Positions 17,299-25,661 are shown, counted from the first letter of the stretch. The stretch: 64,000 nt of DNA from GCA-016699445 sp964555055 (GCA_964555055.1 CAZKQW010000013.1:1-64000); one strand, 5' to 3'. Notes: generated by a model not told the origin, from the letters alone. Numbers and translations are program-made.

Positions 17299-18570
17299 CT
17301 ATTGGCTACCGTACGAGTGCAAACCCGAGAGGACTAAGTTAGTTCCGAGATAGGTGAAGATGACGGAAAAGAAACCAATAATGGAAATGACTGCAGATCT
17401 TTTACCACTCCATCCAGGCGTCATACGGCTATGAAGATAGGCCGCATAAATGAGCCATGTCACTAATGCAGTGGTTTCTTTAGGATCCCAACCCCAAAAA
17501 CGTCCCCAAGCCTCATGGGCCCAGATGGCCCCAGTGATCAAAATAAGAGTCATGAAGGGAAAGGCAAACAAGGTGACTTTATAGGATACTTGATCCAAAC
17601 GTGACGCTTCCGGCAGGTGAATGGCGATTCGATCCCCTCGATAGAGGCAAAGCAGACAAAAACCAACCATCGCGAAGAATAAGGACATCATGGCATAGGA
17701 ATAAGGATTCGAACCCATGGTAATGCTCTGATAAGTACCGATAACGACATTCATCCATGCGAGAATCGACGCGAAGAAGACGAAAGAAATCGTCAGGAGA
17801 ATTCGACCGAGAGGGCTTTCTTTTCGCAACAGAAAAACTATGGAGGAGGCCAAAGACAAGGCGGTCGTCACTTGAAATAAAAGCGGCACCCAAGGAATCT
17901 CTATTTGGAAAAATTTCACCGGATTGCTTCCAGGAATCGGATTCTTTACCCAAGCTCCATTAAACTGGACCATTTCCGTCATCAAATACTGGTTCTTCAG
18001 GAAGGTCTCGCTTCCACCCACCATCAAAAGGCACGCTACGATCATCCAACCGGTAGAAGCCCCTAAAATATGGTTATGGATACCTGTCTTGATTAGGTAC
18101 AAAAAAGCGATCACTGAGGCCACCATAAATCCGGAATAGGCGAAAGCAGCCAAGCAAGAGTGCGACAAAAGCCACCAACTTTGCAGTGAGGGCACCAGAG
18201 GCGTAATTTCTTTAACAGGTACCAAAAACGCCAAACCTAGGGACGAGAAAACAAGCGGATAAACAAAAGCGCCTATGTAGCGGATACGGAACTTCAAATC
18301 GACGACGAAAGATATGACGGACAGTCCCCAACTGAAATACACCAAAGATTCGTAGAGGTTCGTCCACGGAGGGCGATAAAAACCGCCTTGAATCCATCGA
18401 TCCACCAAGGCAACCGTATGAGGGAGAATGGCTGCCGCCGCAATGACGGGCGTAGCGACGTAAAGCCACCTTTTCCGGTTGATAAAGTACAGGATGTAAA
18501 AGACCATGGCGAAAAGATAGATCAAATTCGCCGTGTTAGTCATATAGATGCTAAGCGTGGAAGGGGTCAT
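17299..18570 (-). CDS. ccsA: System II cytochrome c synthase subunit, CcsA/ResC-like
   Basis: 423 residues with about twelve hydrophobic segments. The heme-handling WWD-type motif is WGRFWGWDPKETTALVTW, preceded by an external loop with HEAWG and followed by LHSRMTPGW and the final helix pair ending NLVLSGLHSYG. Together with ResB it exports heme and ligates it to apocytochrome CxxCH motifs in the periplasm. resB lies upstream with a 42-bp gap. It is sometimes named CcsB in proteobacterial annotation. Confidence 0.9.
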   Translation of the reverse strand: MTPSTLSIYMTNTANLIYLFAMVFYILYFINRKRWLYVATPVIAAAAILPHTVALVDRWIQGGFYRPPWTNLYESLVYFSWGLSVISFVVDLKFRIRYIGAFVYPLVFSSLGLAFLVPVKEITPLVPSLQSWWLLSHSCLAAFAYSGFMVASVIAFLYLIKTGIHNHILGASTGWMIVACLLMVGGSETFLKNQYLMTEMVQFNGAWVKNPIPGSNPVKFFQIEIPWVPLLFQVTTALSLASSIVFLLRKESPLGRILLTISFVFFASILAWMNVVIGTYQSITMGSNPYSYAMMSLFFAMVGFCLLCLYRGDRIAIHLPEASRLDQVSYKVTLFAFPFMTLILITGAIWAHEAWGRFWGWDPKETTALVTWLIYAAYLHSRMTPGWSGKRSAVISIIGFFSVIFTYLGTNLVLSGLHSYGSQ

Positions 18571-18612
18571 GGTTTCCTCATGCTTGTTGGCCCAAAGATT
18601 TTCAACAACCCT

Positions 18613-20046
18613 TTAAATAATTTCCTTCATTCGATCCGACAAAAAAACTTCTCTTGCGTTCCACTCGCGTCCCAACTCTCCGATGAGACCCCGAACCTTC
18701 TTAGCGAAGTTCTCGGGATGACGGTGTGAAGTCGCGGCGACCCATACTTTATTATCGTCCAAGACCATCCAAAGCTTCCTATGGGGAATGAAGAAAGTCG
18801 CCAATAAGCCGATCATTAAAATAGCCGAACCTAACCAAACAATATTGATGCCCGGATTTCTGGCGACTTGGAGTCCGGTCACCTCAATCGTCTTAAAGTC
18901 GTAGTGAAACTTCTCGAAAACAACATGGTAACGACCCTTTCTCACCGACTTGTCGAAATCGGGAAACTCTTTGAACAACCATACAGGTTGCGGATCCTCT
19001 CCAGATTCGCTCAAGGCGATTTGAACGGCTTCTCCCAAATTACGAGCATGCCCTTCGACGTTCAGAGGAACGTTCTCCGCGTAATCCACGACCTTCAAGG
19101 TGCCTTTCTTGCCGATTTTCTCTTCTTTGTCGAAATCGGTGACGATCCGGCTTTTTCGTCCTGACTGCGTATCAATCACTTCAAGGTTAAATTCGGTTTT
19201 TTCGTCGCCGGGTCTCTGACCAAAAGTCGCTTGATAGAAATAAACGCCTTTATACACCAAAGGCTCGTTCACCTTAATCAATTGACGCTTCACCACGCGA
19301 CCTTCGTCGATGACCTCGAGGTCGCTGAAATAGGATTTAGGGGAACCGTCGGGATACTTTTCCATCCACGTCTTGACGCACCGGATAGTGAAGTCCAAGA
19401 CCACTTTCTTACCGGGATTCAAGCGATCCAGGTAAACATTGGATTCTTCGCCGCTCGCCAATTGCATCTGGCCTTCAAAGCCCGTCCGATTTCCGATCAA
19501 ACCGCCGATCAGGATTAAAACAAGACCCGTATGGATAACGTACACGCCTAAATGCGCCCATCGGGCGCTTTCTGCCCCAAAAAACACGGCGCCATCTTTT
19601 TCTGTCATGATCGCAGGTCGGAATTTCTTTCGAAACAAGTCCCGTATCCTTTCGATAACCCTTCCTCGGTCGAGCGAGGAAGGTTCTAAGACGATTTTAC
19701 CGTGATGAACGGGTAGTGGAAGTTCCGGATTCAGCGTCGGCTTGAAGCTTTCCATGCGCCTCTGAAACCGGGGCCACATGTCTATGGAAGCAATCGTAAT
19801 ATTGATGGTCAAAAGAAAGAGCTGGAGCAGATACCACCAAGAATGAAAAACATCCAGAAGCTGAAATTTATCGAACCATTGGATGGTTTCGGGAGAATAG
19901 ACACGCTCAAGTTGTCCTGGTTCGGCGATGGGGCGTTGAAGAATGATGCTTCCTGCCATTGTACTGATAACCAAAAGGACAAAAAGCACCAGAGCCAGCT
20001 TCAAAGAACTGAACAATTTCCAAGCTTTTTCCAAGAAACGTTCCAA
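18613..20046 (-). CDS. resB: System II cytochrome c biogenesis protein ResB/Ccs1
   Basis: 477 residues. Membrane helices lie at about 12-32, 67-90 and 170-192, a large periplasmic region follows, and a final helix near 405-425 (NIVWLGSAILMIGLLATFF) precedes FIPHRKLW. This is the ResB/Ccs1 topology. It partners CcsA in the cytochrome c synthase complex, so the organism makes c-type cytochromes by system II. It heads the ccs-rim gene run, 120 bp from eno. That gap contains a small GCTTTA/TAAAGC hairpin without a T-run. Confidence 0.9.
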   Translation of the reverse strand: MERFLEKAWKLFSSLKLALVLFVLLVISTMAGSIILQRPIAEPGQLERVYSPETIQWFDKFQLLDVFHSWWYLLQLFLLTINITIASIDMWPRFQRRMESFKPTLNPELPLPVHHGKIVLEPSSLDRGRVIERIRDLFRKKFRPAIMTEKDGAVFFGAESARWAHLGVYVIHTGLVLILIGGLIGNRTGFEGQMQLASGEESNVYLDRLNPGKKVVLDFTIRCVKTWMEKYPDGSPKSYFSDLEVIDEGRVVKRQLIKVNEPLVYKGVYFYQATFGQRPGDEKTEFNLEVIDTQSGRKSRIVTDFDKEEKIGKKGTLKVVDYAENVPLNVEGHARNLGEAVQIALSESGEDPQPVWLFKEFPDFDKSVRKGRYHVVFEKFHYDFKTIEVTGLQVARNPGINIVWLGSAILMIGLLATFFIPHRKLWMVLDDNKVWVAATSHRHPENFAKKVRGLIGELGREWNAREVFLSDRMKEII

Positions 20047-20166
20047 GAACGGCTCCCCTTTCGGAAGCCGCCTTTAGACAGGTCCCGGAATTCACGCAAC
20101 TATATTACAAAGATAAGCGCCACTACTGCTGACGTACAGCTTTAAGACCCCTAAAGCAGCGCCGGA

Positions 20167-21456
20167 TCATCTCGAGTAAAAAGACTTACCTGGAAATTTA
20201 GCGCGAACGCCTAATTGCTCTTCAATTCTTAATAGTTGATTGTATTTGGCCAAACGCTCTGACCGGGAAAGACTTCCAGTCTTGATCTGGCCGGCACAAG
20301 TGCCGACGGCGATATCCGCGATGGTGACGTCCTCCGTCTCTCCGGAGCGGTGGGAAATCACGTTGCGGTACCCGGACTTCTTAGCCATTTGGATGGCCTT
20401 AAAGGTCTCGGTGAGTGAACCGATTTGGTTCACTTTGATCAGGATGGAGTTTGCTGTCTTGGAATCGATGCCTTTCTTGAGCCGTGCAGGATTCGTGACG
20501 AACAAATCGTCCCCGACCAGCTGGACCCGGCCGCCGATCGCGTCGGTGAGCTTTTTCCATCCCGCCCAATCCTCCTCTGACAGCCCGTCTTCGATGGAAA
20601 TGATCGGGTAGTCCGTCGAAAGCTTCGTATAATAAGTCACCAACTCTTCGGCGCTCTTTTTCACGCCTTCTTCTGTCTTAAGCTTGTAATGGCCGTTCTC
20701 AAAGAGCTCGGTCGCCGCCACGTCCAACGCGATGAAAAGGTCGCGGCCCGGTTCGTAACCGGACTTCCGGGAAGCTTCGCAGAGCAGGTCCAAAACCTCA
20801 CGATTCGAACCGATTTCGGGAGCGAATCCGCCTTCGTCGCCCAAGGCGGTCGAGAGCTTCTTCGCGTGCAGGATCTTTTTCAGGTTCTGGAAGACTTCAG
20901 TCCCCATGCGAAGCGAGTCCTTGAAGGTCGCCGCGCACGGCACGATCATGAATTCTTGGATGTCGATCTCGTTGTCCGCATGCTTGCCGCCGTTGATGAC
21001 GTTCATGAGGGGCACCGGGAGGACGTTCCCCTCCTCCCCATTGAGCTTCGCGAAATATTGGAAAAGCTCCAGGCCTTCCGTCGCGGCCGAGGCTTTGGCG
21101 TACGCCATGGAAACCGCCAAGATCGCGTTCGCGCCGAGCTTGGCTTTGTTAGGGGTCCCGTCTAACTCCATCAAAAGGGAATCGAGCTTTTCCTGCTCTC
21201 CGGTTCCGAACCCTTTCAGCTTTTCCTGAATGGCTCCCGACACGTGGGACACGGCCTGCATCACGCCCTTACCCAAAAACCGTGTCGCATCCCCGTCCCG
21301 GAGCTCCACCGCCTCGAAAGTTCCCGTGGAGGCCCCCGACGGCACAGCCGCCCGGAAAAGCTGGCTGTTATCCAACACGATATCCGCTTCGACCGTGGGC
21401 CAGCCCCTCGAATCGATGATTTCCCGCCCATGGATTGATTTGATTTTAGCCGCCAT
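20167..21456 (-). CDS. eno: Enolase
   Basis: 429 residues, full length. Starts MAAKIKSIHGREIIDSRGWPT, the family's N-terminus, with AAGGAGG 7 nt before the ATG. Further marks are GANAILAVS, the metal-binding Asp/Glu in the IALDVAATE and SIEDGLSEEDW blocks, the catalytic Lys region ILIKVNQIGSLTET, and SHRSGETED. It interconverts 2-phosphoglycerate and phosphoenolpyruvate; the PEP carboxylase at 28.3 kb uses the product. The ribosome site lies inside a hairpin. It diverges from the NlpC/P60 gene. Confidence 0.97.
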   Translation of the reverse strand: MAAKIKSIHGREIIDSRGWPTVEADIVLDNSQLFRAAVPSGASTGTFEAVELRDGDATRFLGKGVMQAVSHVSGAIQEKLKGFGTGEQEKLDSLLMELDGTPNKAKLGANAILAVSMAYAKASAATEGLELFQYFAKLNGEEGNVLPVPLMNVINGGKHADNEIDIQEFMIVPCAATFKDSLRMGTEVFQNLKKILHAKKLSTALGDEGGFAPEIGSNREVLDLLCEASRKSGYEPGRDLFIALDVAATELFENGHYKLKTEEGVKKSAEELVTYYTKLSTDYPIISIEDGLSEEDWAGWKKLTDAIGGRVQLVGDDLFVTNPARLKKGIDSKTANSILIKVNQIGSLTETFKAIQMAKKSGYRNVISHRSGETEDVTIADIAVGTCAGQIKTGSLSRSERLAKYNQLLRIEEQLGVRAKFPGKSFYSR

Positions 21457-21460
21457 CCGA

Positions 21461-21482
21461 CGCCTCCTTAAAATTGGAGGCG
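21461..21482 (-). promoter_or_regulatory. Hairpin sequestering the enolase ribosome site
   Basis: Perfect 7-bp inverted repeat CGCCTCC / GGAGGCG with an 8-base AT loop. In the eno mRNA the 3' arm contains the GGAGG of the Shine-Dalgarno, so the 5' arm can mask it. It could act as an RNA thermometer or a binding-controlled switch. A DNA operator is the other reading. Confidence 0.55.
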
Positions 21483-21561
21483 TGGTATATTGGCAGATAG
21501 TGCGAATCAACAAATAAAGACGAAACTTTCCCCACCCTATAACCGACAATTCCGTAATGAA

Positions 21562-21695
21562 GATAGTGGCCTCACTATCAAAGCCTCACAAGTCTTATTT
21601 TTAAAGCTTATCGTACAATTTCCGGACTTTCACCGGAATCTCTTCTTTCATTTTCCCTTGAAAGCATGGGTTTGTGCACGAAAAAATCGTGGCAC
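21562..21695 (+). promoter_or_regulatory. Hairpin-rich leader of the NlpC/P60 gene
   Basis: The 274-bp gap between eno and the NlpC/P60 gene holds three spaced stems: GATAGTG/CACTATC with a 4-base loop (21562-21579), TTCCGG/CCGGAA with a 7-base loop (21620-21638), and GTGCACGA/TCGTGGCAC with one bulged G and an A5 loop (21674-21695). The last ends 35 bases before the ATG. I recognise no known riboswitch core in it. Confidence 0.4.
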
Positions 21696-21730
21696 CGACT
21701 TTGGATCGAGTCTGAGGCAAAGGAGATTTT

Positions 21731-22285
21731 ATGTCATTACTCAATGCCCTCAAAACATCCGTCGCCATAATCATGCATCCCATAAGCTCTCGAACGGAGG
21801 CCCCCGTAAGACAGGAAATAGGCTCTCAGACTTCTCCCTCTCTTCTTCCCCGCCTTGTCTCTCAAAATCCGACCCTGTCACGATCTCTGGGTTTATGGCC
21901 TTTGCGCGGAATAGCACCCTTAGCCGAGAGGATTATAGAAAGTGCCCGCCAATCCACCGGCACACGCTATCAATGGGGCGGCGAATCGAAGAAAGGCATG
22001 GACTGTTCCCACTTCGTTCACCATGTATACCGGCAGTCTGGTATTTCCTATCCTTATACCACGACCCATGGGGACTGGAAGAAGGCGGGATTTGTCCATA
22101 CTCAAAATCCACAACGCGGGGATCTCATTCTCTGGAAAGGGCACGTAGGCATCGTCGTCGATCCGGAGAGGAAAATATTCATCGGAGCCCAAAAATCGAC
22201 AGGCGTCGCCGAAGCCAGTTACGCCGCTGGAAAATATTGGGGGCAAAGGACCCACAGTTTTTTAAGGCATCAAGGCGCTTTTTGA
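21731..22285 (+). CDS. NlpC/P60-type cell-wall hydrolase
   Basis: 184 residues. The C-terminal half is an NlpC/P60 papain-like domain: catalytic Cys92 in GMDCSHFVHHVY, His138 in DLILWKGHVGIVVD, and a polar third residue expected soon after (FIGAQ). Members cut gamma-D-Glu to diaminopimelate bonds in peptide stems. The N-terminal 60 residues show no clear cleavable signal, so export is uncertain. AAAGGAG lies 6 bases before the ATG and fixes the start. The next gene, a secreted protein, follows after 16 bases. Confidence 0.85.
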   Translation: MSLLNALKTSVAIIMHPISSRTEAPVRQEIGSQTSPSLLPRLVSQNPTLSRSLGLWPLRGIAPLAERIIESARQSTGTRYQWGGESKKGMDCSHFVHHVYRQSGISYPYTTTHGDWKKAGFVHTQNPQRGDLILWKGHVGIVVDPERKIFIGAQKSTGVAEASYAAGKYWGQRTHSFLRHQGAF

Positions 22286-22301
22286 TTTTAAAAAAAACTT
22301 T

Positions 22302-22730
22302 ATGAAACGAAAACTTCTTTCTTTGATTCTCCTAGCGATTTTCGCGCTCTCTCCCGCCGCTGGATCAAGTTCCTTAAAGCTGGGGAAAGCGGGATTGGTG
22401 GTTCAAAAATTTTGCCGGTTGGATGCCGCCGGGAAACGCCTTTCCAGCGATTTTCACGATCTAATACAACCCCTCGTCTCTTGGGAAGAAGAACCGGGAT
22501 GGGATGTCCTCACCCGCATCCAATCCTTCAAAATCGTCCAAGAAGAAGATTCCGGAAGCTCCGCCCGCGTTAAGGTGATTTACGAGGTGACAGCGGTACC
22601 GGATGATACGGGGAATATGATTCCCACCCGACAAAAGGAAGAGGTTATCTATACTTTAAAGCCCATTAAAGGTCGTTGGAGAATTACGGAGCCTCAACTT
22701 ATGCCCCATGTCTTGAAAATCCCCAAATAG
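22302..22730 (+). CDS. Secreted protein of unknown function
   Basis: 142 residues. A clear signal peptide (MKRKLLSLILLAIFALSPAAG) is followed by about 120 mostly beta-strand-like residues ending ITEPQLMPHVLKIPK. The alternation of helix then strands (KVIYEVTAV, EEVIYTLKPIKGRWRI) is reminiscent of an NTF2-like fold, but that is only a shape guess. It probably shares a transcript with the NlpC/P60 gene upstream. I do not recognise it. Confidence 0.7.
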   Translation: MKRKLLSLILLAIFALSPAAGSSSLKLGKAGLVVQKFCRLDAAGKRLSSDFHDLIQPLVSWEEEPGWDVLTRIQSFKIVQEEDSGSSARVKVIYEVTAVPDDTGNMIPTRQKEEVIYTLKPIKGRWRITEPQLMPHVLKIPK

Positions 22731-22764
22731 ACAGGCTTCGCGATCTTTGCTAGCGAACTCACCT

Positions 22765-23781
22765 ATGATTTCGATCCCTAAAACCCTTTCCGAGCGGGAA
22801 ACCGTCATCTTCAAACACGCCCTTTTGGGGGACTCCGTCATCGATTGGTCGAGACTTTTCTTCTCGGACGAAGATAGCGTCTTGAAATTCCTCCGGCTGA
22901 ATGAATTTGATCCGACGAGGCCCAAAGATATGGACCGTCTCGGATTGATCCATCAAGAAGCGACCGACTACCTCCAAAACCACCTGCACTTCGACATCTC
23001 CGCCGAGCTGAAGGATTCCACGCAAATCATCCCGCTTTTTCTCAAAGCGTCCCAAGGCCAAGACAAAGCCCTCATTCGGCAAAGCTGCGCCATCCTGAAG
23101 ACGATGAACATCATCCACCACATCGATGGGCGCGAACTTCTGTATAATTGTTCGATCAGTTTAAGGGATCTCTTTAGCTTGGTGGAGGATAAGGTGGTGC
23201 GCGCCCTCTCCCACTTATCGAGGACCGGCACGTCCATGACGCATTATGAAGGCGGACGGAAATCGAAAGACAGCATGATCACGAAGTTGCTGTCCAAACG
23301 GGAATCGATTGCCGCCCAAATCAACGATCGCGTCCGCTACCGGATTACCGCAAGGACCAAAGAAGACATTGCACGAATCGCGAACTACCTTTTCGAAACC
23401 ATCATCCCGTTCAACTACATCATTCCCGGCGCTTCGACTAATCAGCTCTTCCAATTGGACATGAAGAAGAAGGATGCTATCAATCGATTGTTGCACATCA
23501 ACCCTCTTTACGCCCGGAAAAGATCTCAGGATTACACGTCAAAGGCCTATAAGGTATGTAAATTCGTGGCGGATATTCCGATCCGCATGGATAATTTCCT
23601 GGCCCAATCGGGAGGTCCGGCTTTCCGCGAAAGCCTGGGAAACATCGCCTTCGTCCTGGTGGAATTCCAAATTGTTGACGAGGAAACCTCCGCCAAAAAC
23701 AATTTCGGGGACGCCAGCCACGAGAAATATAAGATCCGCCAGAAAACGGGTGTTGTCAAAAGGCTTATTGGAAGTAAATAG
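22765..23781 (+). CDS. Uncharacterised protein with RelA/SpoT-synthetase-like C-terminal half
   Basis: About 338 residues from the ATG; a TTG six codons earlier is the alternative start, and neither has a good ribosome site. The N-terminal 130 residues are helical and unfamiliar. The second half parallels the (p)ppGpp synthetase domain in order: basic RKSKDSMITKLL (165-176) like 'RxKxxxSIxxKM', INDRVRYRI (186-194) like 'DLxAxRI', TKEDIARIANYL like 'TxEDCYxxL', and VEFQIVDEE (299-307) then FGDASHEKYK (314-323) like 'VEVQIRT...GxAAHWxYK'. The Asp188 and Glu300 equivalents are kept. This is my own alignment, not a known assignment. It may be a nucleotide pyrophosphokinase or a dead relative. Confidence 0.65.
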   Translation: MISIPKTLSERETVIFKHALLGDSVIDWSRLFFSDEDSVLKFLRLNEFDPTRPKDMDRLGLIHQEATDYLQNHLHFDISAELKDSTQIIPLFLKASQGQDKALIRQSCAILKTMNIIHHIDGRELLYNCSISLRDLFSLVEDKVVRALSHLSRTGTSMTHYEGGRKSKDSMITKLLSKRESIAAQINDRVRYRITARTKEDIARIANYLFETIIPFNYIIPGASTNQLFQLDMKKKDAINRLLHINPLYARKRSQDYTSKAYKVCKFVADIPIRMDNFLAQSGGPAFRESLGNIAFVLVEFQIVDEETSAKNNFGDASHEKYKIRQKTGVVKRLIGSK

Positions 23782-23786
23782 GCCTT

Positions 23787-24284
23787 ATGGAGTTGATTCT
23801 ACTTATCGTAGCCGTGGCGATCGGCGTCGGTTTTTCACTCATTTTTTTGCTGGCGCTCGCCGAGAAGAAACAAAAAAAAGGTCAAGCAGCGTCTCCCCCT
23901 AAAGCCCTCGACCAAGGCCAATTCGAAAAAGCCTGTATGCAGATCTTAGAGACGATGAAACTCAACCTCGAGGAATTCCATCGTACGGGGGATAATCAGC
24001 TGGATATTCTCGCGAAAAACCCGGCTCCGTTTACAGGAGGTGAATATCTTGTCCAATGCCTTTACGTTCCGGAGGATTTTACGGTCGATGCGGCGAGAAT
24101 TTTGGAGTTCTCCCATACCATCGTCCAGGATAGGCTTTCAAAAGGGATTTTCATGACGATGGGCCGGTTCACTCCGGACCTCGGGTCCATCGGGGAATTG
24201 GCGCCGATTGAATTTATTGATGGAAAAAAATTCCGTGAGCTTGTGAAGGAGCACGCTCCGGACTACTGGGTCATTCTCTCGTAG
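23787..24284 (+). CDS. Membrane-anchored Mrr-like nuclease-fold protein, probably inactive
   Basis: 165 residues. One N-terminal membrane helix (about 2-25) and a Lys-rich linker precede a cytoplasmic domain from residue 43. That domain follows the Mrr restriction-endonuclease-like order: FEKACMQILE, an acid in QLDILAK (Asp73), then EYLVQC, KGIFMTMGRFTP and IEFIDGKKFREL. In active enzymes the second motif is QxK (VQCK); here it reads Q90-C91-L92, so the catalytic lysine is gone. A sensing or binding role at the membrane seems likelier than cleavage. It starts 5 bases after the RelA/SpoT-like gene, so the two are probably cotranslated. Confidence 0.7.
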   Translation: MELILLIVAVAIGVGFSLIFLLALAEKKQKKGQAASPPKALDQGQFEKACMQILETMKLNLEEFHRTGDNQLDILAKNPAPFTGGEYLVQCLYVPEDFTVDAARILEFSHTIVQDRLSKGIFMTMGRFTPDLGSIGELAPIEFIDGKKFRELVKEHAPDYWVILS

Positions 24285-24430
24285 ATCTTTTCCTTCTTAC
24301 CTTGCTTAATCAGCCGATCGTTGATGATCGCTTCTCGAAACGCGATCCACGTGCATGTGATCGTACTCACTAACATGATGAGGATGGCGATGTTGTCGGG
24401 CTCAGTCAAGATCTCGATTAGATTATGCAT
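24263..24430 (-). CDS. Small single-pass membrane protein (55 residues)
   Basis: A frame too short for most gene finders: a short N-terminus, one hydrophobic helix (NIAILIMLVSTITCTWIAF, about 13-31), then an amphipathic charged tail (REAIINDRLIKQGKKEKIYE). Such a layout is typical of real small membrane proteins and unlikely by chance. An ATG two codons earlier (24436) is possible. No clear ribosome site is seen. Its end overlaps the Mrr-like gene tail to tail by 22 bases. Confidence 0.5.
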   Translation of the reverse strand: MHNLIEILTEPDNIAILIMLVSTITCTWIAFREAIINDRLIKQGKKEKIYERMTQ

Positions 24431-24507
24431 AATCATCGCGGGTAACAGAGCGAAAAAAACGTGTCAAACAGATTGACTTCAAACGCCAGATATCCTTTTT
24501 TTCGTCC

Positions 24508-25266
24508 ATGAATGAACCCATTTGGAGCCTTTTGGCGCCGCTGATCCTCTTCAATTCCATTCTCTTGATGACAGTTCTCTTTTTCCGCCTTACCTACAGC
24601 TCCCAACCCAGGAACACCGAAGTCGACCTGAAGGAACATTCCCGACTCCTCAACCGGTTTTTCAAGGAATATTGGTATTGGCTCACTTCCCCCTTCACGA
24701 AACTCATGGTCCACATGAGGGTCTCCCCCAACACACTTACGGTGTGCGGCTTCCTTATTTCCTGCGGGGCTGCATTCCTGTTCTATCTGGGGCACATCGC
24801 CGCCGGAGGGTGGGTCATGATCTTTGGGGCCACTTTTGATATGTTCGACGGTCACGTCGCCCGCATGACTGGACGCGTGAGCCGCTCTGGCGCTTTCTTT
24901 GATTCTGTCATGGACCGCTTTTGCGAAGGCGTCGTACTCCTCGGGTTAGCCGCCTACTATCGCGATTCTTGGGTGTTATATGTCGTGGTCTTAGCTCTCA
25001 TCGGCTCGATGATGGTTTCCTATACAAGGGCCCGCGGCGAAGGCGTGGGCGTCGAAGTCAAGGAAGGCTTCATGCAGCGACCCGAACGGATCGTTTATCT
25101 GGGTGTGGGTTCCGTTTTTAGCCCTCTTTTTTCCTATTTCGTCTTTCCCTTCCTGGCAGTCCCCGTCTATTTCCTGAACGCGGGAGCCATCGTCTTAATC
25201 GCCATCATGACGAACATTACGGCGGTCCAACGTATGTTGCTAGTCATGAAGCGTTTAGAATCCTAG
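24508..25266 (+). CDS. CDP-alcohol phosphatidyltransferase
   Basis: 252 residues with about six hydrophobic segments. The full family signature is present: D111-x2-D114-G-x2-A-R-x8-G-x3-D132-x3-D136. These Asp residues hold metal and CDP-diacylglycerol. The enzyme joins a phosphatidyl group to an alcohol such as glycerol phosphate, inositol phosphate or serine; which one cannot be read. The Met-rich first helix and the long segment before the motif differ from PgsA. It stands alone on its strand, ahead of the small secreted protein. Confidence 0.85.
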   Translation: MNEPIWSLLAPLILFNSILLMTVLFFRLTYSSQPRNTEVDLKEHSRLLNRFFKEYWYWLTSPFTKLMVHMRVSPNTLTVCGFLISCGAAFLFYLGHIAAGGWVMIFGATFDMFDGHVARMTGRVSRSGAFFDSVMDRFCEGVVLLGLAAYYRDSWVLYVVVLALIGSMMVSYTRARGEGVGVEVKEGFMQRPERIVYLGVGSVFSPLFSYFVFPFLAVPVYFLNAGAIVLIAIMTNITAVQRMLLVMKRLES

Positions 25267-25392
25267 CCCCGCCTCTGGGGTCTCTACCCCTAATATCCGT
25301 GCTTATCCAAGGCTGATCCATCAGCAACAAATTGTAATTATTGATTATTTTAAAACACTCTCATTGGCAAAGGACTTGCTCTATAGTCCTCC

Positions 25393-25638
25393 ATGAGATT
25401 GAGCTTTTACAAAAAAATGATGATGAAGGCGGTGATGGCGGCGGTCTTGTTGGTTTCCTTAAACGCTTTCGCTGCGGATAAGGAATCTCAAGAAGGTTTC
25501 ATCCCGCAAATGATGCAGCAGGTGAAAGGCAATGGTTTCGCCCTGACGGACGTTCGATCCAACACCGTTCTCGAAATTAGCGGATCGAAACTCAGCTCAG
25601 GCCCTAAGGTCTTATTGACCTTCCGATTCGGCGCTTAA
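25393..25638 (+). CDS. Small secreted protein of unknown function
   Basis: 81 residues: a signal peptide (KAVMAAVLLVSLNAFAAD, cleavage probably after AFA) and a mature part of about 54 residues with no cysteine. The pattern NTVLEISGSKLSSGPKVLLTFRFG suggests two or three beta strands. I recognise no family. It has its own upstream region and an intrinsic terminator 24 bases after the stop, so it is probably transcribed alone. Confidence 0.65.
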   Translation: MRLSFYKKMMMKAVMAAVLLVSLNAFAADKESQEGFIPQMMQQVKGNGFALTDVRSNTVLEISGSKLSSGPKVLLTFRFGA

Positions 25639-25661
25639 CTCCCTCCCTTTATGTTTGAAAT

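Noticed and set aside
20139..20157. GCTTTA/TAAAGC hairpin after eno as a terminator
   Set aside because: The stem is short and no T-run follows on either strand.
23787..24284. Mrr-like gene as part of a restriction or defence system
   Set aside because: The catalytic lysine is missing and there is no methyltransferase or other defence gene nearby.
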